Origin: VRUE01 sp963714155
Lineage (GTDB): Bacteria; Actinomycetota; Thermoleophilia; Solirubrobacterales; 70-9
Length of the DNA: 64,000 nucleotides
Direction of reading: 5' to 3'
NCBI GenBank assembly: GCA_963714155.1
Contig: OY970236.1
Span: 2,108,001 to 2,172,000, forward strand
The notes under the pieces were generated by a model. It was not told where the DNA came from and did not search any database. It saw nothing but the letters and a program-made list of their open reading frames with translations. Each line of letters begins with the position of its first letter. Positions within the stretch are counted from its first letter, which is position 1. Made by a program: the position numbers and the translations under genes. Shown piece by piece: positions 58,284 to 64,000 of the stretch.

Positions 58284-60867
58284 GGACCCGCCAGGCGAAG
58301 GTGGTCGGTTTCGCCACCGCGTTGCCGCGACCGTCGACCGGGAAGACCTTGAAGGTGTGCCTCCCCGGCGCAAGGTTGCGGTAGGACTTCGGCGAGCTAC
58401 ATGGCTTCGCGGCTTTGCCATCAAATACACAACGAAAGCCGGACGCCGATCCTGTCGCGGAAAAGACAAAGGTCGCGGTCCGGCTGTGCGTCCGCTTGCG
58501 GGGGTGCTTGCGCAGCTTTACCGCGTCCGGACTTCGCGCCTCATCGCTATCCGCAGCGGGCGGCCCTGGCTGCTCCTGCTGCGTGACGGGTGGGTCGGGT
58601 ACGTAGCGAGCCAGGTACTGGCCCGAGCGATCGGCCTTGAACGAGTGAACCCGGGCACCCCCGTCCGACCAGGACAGCCAGGGATAGGCAACGCCACCGA
58701 GCAAGGCGCTGGCCGGCGCCGAGAGCACGACCTCGGAACCCCTGATCACGCGCAGGTCAAAGGGCGCCGGGCCGGTCTTGAGGCCGGCGGTGAGGCTCAC
58801 CCCCGGTGGATTGGAGGCGATTGTGAGATCGACCGTCTGCGGTTCGATTTCCACGCTGCGCTTGGCCGCCAGCCCGCGCGAATCGACCGCGGTCAGGACC
58901 AGTTCGATGTGCGAGGGATAGTCATGATCAGGAGCCAGGAAGCTCCCCGAGGCCACCGAGGGGAACGCCTGCAGGGGATGGGCGTGGCAGGCCTGCGGGC
59001 AGTGGTAGAGACGGGTTACCCAGTCGAAGCTGGTGCTGGGCAGGTCGCCGTCCTCGGCGTCCTCGGCGGTGGCTTCGAAGTCGACCGGCGCACCGACGTT
59101 CCACTCGAAGCTCGATTTCGGGCTGACGATCGTCGGTTCGGGCGGGGTGTCACCGGGGAAGACCGTCACCCGGGCGATGCTCGCGGCCTCGTCCGGATCG
59201 ACCACGCGGACTGCGACGGTGTGGTTCTCTTCGTCGCCGAAGCTCTCCTCGGCTGTGTCCGCGTCGGGAGCGTCGGTGTAATCCCCGTTGCCATCCAGGT
59301 CCCATTCGTATTCGAGCGGATCATCGTCGCCGTCGCTCGATTCGCCGGCGTCGAAGGTGGCATTGAGCGCCTCGCCCTCGGCGCTCCAGTTTTTGTCGAC
59401 GCTGAGGCGCGCCTGCGGCGGCTGGTTGCCGGGGAAGTAGCGGATCCGGTGGACCGCCCCCGGTTCGAATTCGTTGCCACCCACTTCGGTGAAGAGGCTG
59501 AGGTAGTAGAGGTTGCCGTCAGGCCCGACCTCCAGGTCGATCCCCGAGTACGGATCGGAGTGGTGCATGAACGCCGACACGGTTGAGGGGTCGGGGCGAC
59601 CGTCTTCGCCGGGGAGCATGGTGAAGATGCAGCCGCGCACCGAGTCGGCGAAGAACATCGCGCCGTCATAGACCGGCGGATAGGGCCCGTCTTCGTAGAA
59701 GGAGATGCCCGAGACCGCCGATCCCCTGAAGTCGGTGCAGGGCTCGCCGGGGACCACGTCCTCGCGATGGAGGTAGGAGAAGAAGGGCGGCGAGGCCAGG
59801 TCGGGATCGGCATAGAGGCCTTCGCAGATCCCCACTTCCGCGTGCTCGTAGGCGGGCTGGACATTCGGGCCCTCATAGCAGGGCCAGCCGGAGTTGAAGA
59901 CGTCTCCCGAAGCGGGGTTGAAGCGATCGATTTCCTCCCAGGTGTCCCAGCCGACGTTGCCGACGTAGAGCTCGTGGGTGGTCGGGTCGATGCCGAAGCG
60001 GAACGGGTTGCGGAAGCCGGTGGCGACGATCCGGCGGGCGTTCTCGTCGGGGCCGGTGAGCGGGTTTCCGGGCCAGGCATTGCCGGTGTCGGGGTCGATC
60101 CTGATCACGGTGCCGTTGAGGCCAGTGGGGTCGGCACCGGTGCGGATGTCTTGGGCGCGCAGCGCCCCGCCCTCTTCAGGCGGGTCGCCGCAGGGATTCG
60201 GCGGGCTGCCGAGCTGGCCGATGTCGGTGGCGCTGAAACTGGCGCCGTCGCCGCCGCTGGCGTAGAGGGCGCCTTCGGAGTCGAACTGCAGGTCGCCGAT
60301 CGAGTGCGAGGAGAACTGCTGACACCAATCCTCGACCAGGACGTCCTCCAGCGGCGCCCCGCTCAGGTCCTCGCTGGCATGGTCGCCTTCGGCGGTCAGC
60401 TTCACCAGGCGGCCGCTGACCAGGCAGGCGTCGGCGCCTTTTGGTTCAGGGCAAGGATCGCCGCTCGTTTCCGGGGTGCCCCAGCGGGGCGCCGGCGCCG
60501 GGTCGCCGAGGATGTGGTCGTAGGTGTAGAGGACGTAGACGTAGGGTCGGGTCGGAAACTCAGGATCGAGGACGAAACCGAGGATCCCGCGGTCGCCGGT
60601 GTCGTAGGCCTGGGTGCGCAGGTCGGCAAACAACTCCGGAGTGGCGTCTTCGACCCCGGAGTAGACGAGGATCCTGCCCGACTTCTCGGCGACGAAGATG
60701 CGGCCGTCGGGGGAAAAGCGGAAGGTCGACGGTTCGCTCAGACCGGTGATCACGGGTTCGTCCTGGAAGCCGCTGGGCAGCGTGGCGGCAAGCACCGGGG
60801 AAGCCCCCAGGATGGACAGTCCCAGGACTGCCGCAACCACACCGATCGCCGCCGCCCTCACCCTCAC
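58273..60867 (-). CDS. secreted PQQ-type sugar dehydrogenase-like protein with Ig/PKD domains (paralog 1)
   Basis: An 864-residue exported protein. A signal peptide (AAAIGVVAAVLGLSILGASP) precedes the propeller domain: SGFQDEPVITGLSEPSTFRF, SPDGRIFVAEKSGRILVY, DWCQQFSSHSIGDLQF, VIRIDPDTGNAWPGNPL and GFRNPFRFGIDP. A PKD-like domain (EYEWDLDGNGDYTD) and Ig-like regions follow. The C-terminal block is HSRTATFVFSATGSASGFRC. It may oxidise sugars or act as an adhesive propeller; catalytic residues were not verified. It is directly followed by its paralog with a short overlap, so the pair is a tandem duplication. Confidence 0.77.
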   Translation of the reverse strand: MRVRAAAIGVVAAVLGLSILGASPVLAATLPSGFQDEPVITGLSEPSTFRFSPDGRIFVAEKSGRILVYSGVEDATPELFADLRTQAYDTGDRGILGFVLDPEFPTRPYVYVLYTYDHILGDPAPAPRWGTPETSGDPCPEPKGADACLVSGRLVKLTAEGDHASEDLSGAPLEDVLVEDWCQQFSSHSIGDLQFDSEGALYASGGDGASFSATDIGQLGSPPNPCGDPPEEGGALRAQDIRTGADPTGLNGTVIRIDPDTGNAWPGNPLTGPDENARRIVATGFRNPFRFGIDPTTHELYVGNVGWDTWEEIDRFNPASGDVFNSGWPCYEGPNVQPAYEHAEVGICEGLYADPDLASPPFFSYLHREDVVPGEPCTDFRGSAVSGISFYEDGPYPPVYDGAMFFADSVRGCIFTMLPGEDGRPDPSTVSAFMHHSDPYSGIDLEVGPDGNLYYLSLFTEVGGNEFEPGAVHRIRYFPGNQPPQARLSVDKNWSAEGEALNATFDAGESSDGDDDPLEYEWDLDGNGDYTDAPDADTAEESFGDEENHTVAVRVVDPDEAASIARVTVFPGDTPPEPTIVSPKSSFEWNVGAPVDFEATAEDAEDGDLPSTSFDWVTRLYHCPQACHAHPLQAFPSVASGSFLAPDHDYPSHIELVLTAVDSRGLAAKRSVEIEPQTVDLTIASNPPGVSLTAGLKTGPAPFDLRVIRGSEVVLSAPASALLGGVAYPWLSWSDGGARVHSFKADRSGQYLARYVPDPPVTQQEQPGPPAADSDEARSPDAVKLRKHPRKRTHSRTATFVFSATGSASGFRCVFDGKAAKPCSSPKSYRNLAPGRHTFKVFPVDGRGNAVAKPTTFAWRVLVG

Positions 60868-60877
60868 CGCAGTCCCC

Positions 60878-61174
60878 TCACCCGCGCTCGAGTGGCGCCA
60901 TCGTCAAGCCGGCCGAATCTAGCTGCTCCCAGTAGTGCTCGGCGAGCTCGCGCGGGCCCGACCAGACGATCGCCTGGCCACCGCTGTGGATGCTGTCGGC
61001 GAAGCGGTGTCCCTGCTCGAGCGAGACGCCGGGCAGCACCCGGGACAGGGTTTGGGCGACGTGGTCGAAGGTGTTGTGGTTGTCGTTGCGCACGATCACC
61101 CGCCACTCTCCGCCCAGGTCCGAGCCCGGCCCCCCCGCGCGGGGCTTCTCCACCGTCGTGGTCGACATCGCCAC
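60878..61174 (-). CDS. clpS: ATP-dependent Clp protease adaptor ClpS
   Basis: A 98-residue ClpS that delivers N-degron substrates to ClpAP/ClpCP. The core RVIVRNDNHNTFDHVAQTLS has the N-end-binding Asn-Asp pair, and the C-terminal part is GHRFADSIHSGGQAIVWSGP followed by ELAEHYWEQL. The N-terminal ~20 residues form the flexible Pro/Gly-rich tail. The start is ATG 61174 (or 61168). Confidence 0.85.
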   Translation of the reverse strand: MAMSTTTVEKPRAGGPGSDLGGEWRVIVRNDNHNTFDHVAQTLSRVLPGVSLEQGHRFADSIHSGGQAIVWSGPRELAEHYWEQLDSAGLTMAPLERG

Positions 61175-61238
61175 GCATTATGCGGAAGTTCCGCTCATCC
61201 ACCGCTTTCGTCGTCGCGCTCATACGTCCGTCTGCGGA

Positions 61239-61266
61239 TAAGTTCACTTAACTACTCAAAATAGTT
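61239..61266. promoter_or_regulatory. paired inverted repeats in an AT-rich divergent promoter
   Basis: TAAGTTCACTTA (61239-61250) and AACTACTCAAAATAGTT (61250-61266) are two small palindromes in an unusually AT-rich gap between clpS and the HTH gene. They could be operators of the HTH protein. Confidence 0.45.
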
Positions 61267-61312
61267 ATGCTGCCGCACGGACATCGCAAACCACTCGGGA
61301 GGCTGGATCGCG

Positions 61313-61576
61313 ATGGCATCGCAACCTCACCCGCTTGATCCGCGCTTGGCGAAGGCGCTCTCCAACGAAGTCCGGGCACGAGCCCTCGACCTGATCGTCG
61401 AAGGCACGAAAAGCCCGAAAGTGATCGCCGCCGAGCTCGGCCTCGACCTGCGCGGGGTCGCGTACCACGTTCGGGTGCTGAAAAAACTCGGCTGCATCGA
61501 GCTGGTCGGCACGGAGCCACGGCGGGGAGCGGTCGAACACGTCTACCGCGCGGCCGACTGGGTGCTAGAGGGCTAG
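61313..61576 (+). CDS. small winged-helix (ArsR-like) DNA-binding protein
   Basis: An 87-residue HTH protein. The sequence LAKALSNEVRARALDLIVEG, SPKVIAAELGLDLRGVAYHV followed by RVLKKLGCIELV and a wing ending VEHVYRAADWVLEG is typical of ArsR-like winged helices. No metal-sensing Cys pair is seen. It is cytoplasmic. It probably binds the palindromes upstream and regulates itself, and perhaps clpS. Confidence 0.78.
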   Translation: MASQPHPLDPRLAKALSNEVRARALDLIVEGTKSPKVIAAELGLDLRGVAYHVRVLKKLGCIELVGTEPRRGAVEHVYRAADWVLEG

Positions 61577-62274
61577 TACGGGCTCGGGACCCGAATGACG
61601 ACGTCATCGATGGAGGCCTGCGCTCCCTTTGCGACCTTGGCCGAGCCGAGCGAGAAGCCGGAGGCCCTTCCGCTCAATTCGCCCGCCGTTGCGTCGCTGA
61701 CTTCGGCGATCAGCTGGCCGCCGACGAAGGCGAGCAGCTGGCAGGTTCCCTTTTCGTCTCCCGCCGTGATGTTGAAGGCGCGCAGCCGCAGCTGGGTGGC
61801 TTTGTCGGCACCGTCGATACCGGCGACGTCCTTCTCGATGTCGAGGTATTCGATCTTGCCGTCGGCGAGGATCTTGCGTACCTGCAGCTTGCCCTGCAAC
61901 GGGTAGGCCGCCAGCTGGTAGCGAGCGCCCCCGCCGGCGCGCAGGTCAAGTGCCAGGTAGGCCGAGCGCTGCACCGACATCGGCACCTGTGGCCTGCTCA
62001 GCAGGCGCATGGTTGCGGCGATCTCGAGGTCGCGACCGAGCACGGGCGTGCGGTAGGAGCACTCCTTCGTCGCTTTGCCGATCGTAATCGTGAAGCCGCC
62101 ATCGCTGCCGCCGCGAGCACAGCGTTCGCCGGAGAGCTTGGTCACCTGGGCCAGCTGCCCTTTGTTCTCCATCGTGTTGCGGTAGACGCCGATCAAGGCC
62201 GCCCCCGCGCTCGTGGCAAAGGCCAGCAGGCAGGTAAGCAGCAGGGCGAAAACGGCTGTACGAAGCAGCTTCAT
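61573..62274 (-). CDS. hypothetical exported protein
   Basis: A 233-residue protein with signal peptide (TAVFALLLTCLLAFATSAGA). The rest is beta-rich: GGFTITIGKATKECSYRTPV, YLALDLRAGGGARYQLAAYP, KLQVRKILADGKIEYLDIEK and a concluding ASIDDVVIRVPSPY. The overall pattern resembles a concanavalin-like or DUF1080-like carbohydrate-binding sandwich, but no family is certain. Its 3' end overlaps the HTH gene by 4 nt in convergent orientation. Confidence 0.62.
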   Translation of the reverse strand: MKLLRTAVFALLLTCLLAFATSAGAALIGVYRNTMENKGQLAQVTKLSGERCARGGSDGGFTITIGKATKECSYRTPVLGRDLEIAATMRLLSRPQVPMSVQRSAYLALDLRAGGGARYQLAAYPLQGKLQVRKILADGKIEYLDIEKDVAGIDGADKATQLRLRAFNITAGDEKGTCQLLAFVGGQLIAEVSDATAGELSGRASGFSLGSAKVAKGAQASIDDVVIRVPSPY

Positions 62275-62366
62275 GGTTCGCAGCCTAAACACAGCCTGGC
62301 CGGAAAGATGCGGCCCGGGAGGCAGTGAACGGCGTATTTCGGCCCGAGCCAAATATCATTGAGCAG

Positions 62367-64000
62367 GTGAGCGAGCACCGACTTCCCCAGCCCGACCGCC
62401 CCTGGGTGATGCGCACCTACGCCGGGCACTCCGATGCCAAGCGCTCCAACGAGCTCTACCGCGGCAACCTCGCCAAGGGCCAGACTGGGCTCTCGGTTGC
62501 CTTCGACCTGCCGACGCAGACGGGCTATGACCCGGACCACGTCCTCGCCCGCGGCGAGGTCGGCAAGGTCGGCGTCTCGGTCGCCCACAAGGGCGACATG
62601 CACCAGCTCTTCGACGGCATCCCGCTCGACGAGATGAACACCTCGATGACGATCAACGCGACCGCGGCCTGGCTGCTCGGGCTCTACATCACGGTTGCCG
62701 AGGAGAACGGGGTCGAGCGCTCGGCGCTGAAGGGCACGACCCAGAACGACATCATCAAGGAGTACCTCTCGCGCGGCACCTACGCCTTCCCGCCGGAGCC
62801 CTCGATGCGGCTGATCGCCGACATGGTCGCCTTCACCGTCAACGAGGTGCCGAGCTGGAACCCGACCAACATCTGCAGCTACCACCTGCAGGAGGCCGGG
62901 GCGACGCCGGTGCAGGAGATCGCCTACGCGCTCTCGACCGGGATCGCCGTGCTCGACGAGGTCAAGGCGCGCGGCCAGGTCGCCGACGCCGACTTTCCCA
63001 AGGTCTTCGGCCGCATCTCCTTCTTCGTCAACGCCGGCATCCGCCTGGTCGAGGAGATCGGCAAGCTGCGCGCGATGGGCCGGCTCTGGAACGAGATCGG
63101 CCGCGAGCGCTACGGCGTCACTGACGAGAAGATGCTGCGCTTCCGCTACGGCGTCCAGGTCAACAGCCTCGGCCTGACCGAGGCCCAGCCGGAGAACAAC
63201 ATCCAGCGCATCGTGCTCGAGGCGCTGGCGGTGACGCTGAGCCGCGACGCCCGCGCCCGCGCCCTGCAGCTGCCGGCCTGGAACGAGGCGATGGGCCTCC
63301 CCCGCCCCTGGGACCAGCAGTGGAGCCTGCGCATCCAGCAGGTCCTGGCCAACGAGACCGACCTGCTCGAGTACCCCGACATCTTCGAGGGCTCGGTGGT
63401 GATGGACGGCCTGGTCGAGGAGCTGATCGAAGGCGCCCGCGCCGAGATGGCCGTGGTCACCGAGCACGGTGGCGCCGTCGCCGCCGTCCCCTACATGAAG
63501 GCCCGCCTGGTCGAGTCGCATCGCGAGCGGGTGGCGCGGATCGAGGCCGGCGAGCAGAAGGTGATCGGCCAGAACAGCTACACCGAGAGCGAGGACTCAC
63601 CGCTGACCGCGGGCGCCGACGGCGGCATCCTCACCCCGGACCCCGAGGTCGAGCGCGAGCGGGTCGAGGCATTGGAGGCCTGGAAGGCGGAGCGCAACGA
63701 GGACGCCGTGCAGGCTGCCCTGGCAGAGCTCGGCCGCGTTGCCGCCGACGACGGCCAGAACATCATGCCGGCGACGATCGCCGCCGCCAAGGCCGGCGCG
63801 ACCACCGGCGAGTGGGCCGAAGTGCTGCGCGAGGCCTTCGGCGCTTACCGCGGCCCGACCGGCGTCAGCGGCGCCGCCCCGGCCGCCGATCGCGAGCAGC
63901 TGGAGGCGATCCGCGCCAGGGTCGACGAGGTCTCCGAGCAGATCGGCCACCGGATCAAGATCCTGGTCGGCAAGCCCGGCCTCGACGGGCACTCCAACGG
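62367..64000 (+). CDS. ecm: ethylmalonyl-CoA mutase (MeaA-like), 3' end beyond the window
   Basis: A coenzyme-B12-dependent acyl-CoA mutase, about 544 residues visible. The start reads RPWVMRTYAGHSDAKRSNEL, and family blocks are AFDLPTQTGYDPDHVLARGE, MNTSMTINATAAWLL, GTTQNDIIKEYLSRGTYAFP and YHLQEAGATPVQEIAYALS. The last bases enter the B12-binding motif (KPGLDGHSNG), the window ending inside it. The arrangement is that of MeaA/ethylmalonyl-CoA mutase rather than methylmalonyl-CoA mutase, matching the ccr gene at 54 kb. The GTG start is supported by homology beginning at once. Confidence 0.9.
   Translation, partial: MSEHRLPQPDRPWVMRTYAGHSDAKRSNELYRGNLAKGQTGLSVAFDLPTQTGYDPDHVLARGEVGKVGVSVAHKGDMHQLFDGIPLDEMNTSMTINATAAWLLGLYITVAEENGVERSALKGTTQNDIIKEYLSRGTYAFPPEPSMRLIADMVAFTVNEVPSWNPTNICSYHLQEAGATPVQEIAYALSTGIAVLDEVKARGQVADADFPKVFGRISFFVNAGIRLVEEIGKLRAMGRLWNEIGRERYGVTDEKMLRFRYGVQVNSLGLTEAQPENNIQRIVLEALAVTLSRDARARALQLPAWNEAMGLPRPWDQQWSLRIQQVLANETDLLEYPDIFEGSVVMDGLVEELIEGARAEMAVVTEHGGAVAAVPYMKARLVESHRERVARIEAGEQKVIGQNSYTESEDSPLTAGADGGILTPDPEVERERVEALEAWKAERNEDAVQAALAELGRVAADDGQNIMPATIAAAKAGATTGEWAEVLREAFGAYRGPTGVSGAAPAADREQLEAIRARVDEVSEQIGHRIKILVGKPGLDGHSN

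Noticed and set aside
1..64000. CRISPR array or rRNA operon
   Set aside because: No regularly spaced short direct repeats and no rRNA signature sequences were seen.

Overview
The window is 64 kb of dense, GC-rich, actinobacterial-type DNA with frequent GTG/TTG starts, many 1-4 nt start/stop overlaps and almost no long intergenic gaps. It carries a full coenzyme F420 gene set (npdG, cofD, cofC, a cofE without the nitroreductase domain of mycobacterial FbiB, and a fused cofG-cofH fbiC). It also has F420-type (Ddn-like) reductases, ethylmalonyl-CoA pathway genes, PPK2 and several secreted beta-propeller and cell-wall proteins. Together these suggest a deep-branching actinobacterium such as Thermoleophilia/Solirubrobacterales. 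That placement is an inference from gene content, not a search result.

Layout. 1-2.4 kb: right edge of an integrated element whose large serine recombinase runs into a tRNA-Glu gene. 2.5-12.5 kb: tRNA-Leu, hydrolases including a haloalkane dehalogenase, an RDD/DUF1330/NUDIX/FAD-oxidoreductase run, a frameshifted MocR regulator and an amidase. 12.6-20.3 kb: a membrane protein, a TetR-glycosyltransferase-Ddn operon, an ABC binding protein, and a pseudo-receiver/thioredoxin-reductase-like fusion behind a second TetR gene. 20.4-30 kb: secreted proteins, a LexA-box HNH nuclease, five tRNAs, paired NlpC/P60-like hydrolases, PPK2 and a GDSL hydrolase. 30-37 kb: acetoacetyl-CoA synthetase, acyl-CoA carboxylase beta, HMG-CoA lyase, thioesterase and SDR; the first three carry seven single-base insertions. 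37-44.4 kb: F420 cluster. 44.4-53.9 kb: aquaporin, an orphan binding protein, a compact metal operon (multicopper oxidase, ZIP, DtxR/MntR, NRAMP) with tandem operator-like boxes, ygfZ and rmuC. 54-64 kb: crotonyl-CoA carboxylase/reductase, two giant tandem sugar-dehydrogenase paralogs, clpS, a small HTH protein and the start of an ethylmalonyl-CoA mutase.

The least expected feature is a set of palindromic elements between 39 and 52 kb. Two copies of a 45-bp imperfect palindrome occur, one directly before the cofE start and one exactly in frame inside ygfZ. Three other long perfect inverted repeats (22-30 bp arms) lie inside cofE, fbiC and a low-complexity membrane-protein gene. They look like selfish or regulatory palindromes that tolerate insertion into coding sequence.

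Functional links: npdG, cofD, cofC, cofE and fbiC build and recycle F420 for the Ddn-like reductases. The 30-37 kb genes fit leucine or acetoacetate breakdown feeding acetyl-CoA. Ccr and the mutase fit acetyl-CoA assimilation by the ethylmalonyl-CoA pathway. The metal operon fits regulated manganese/iron uptake and oxidation.
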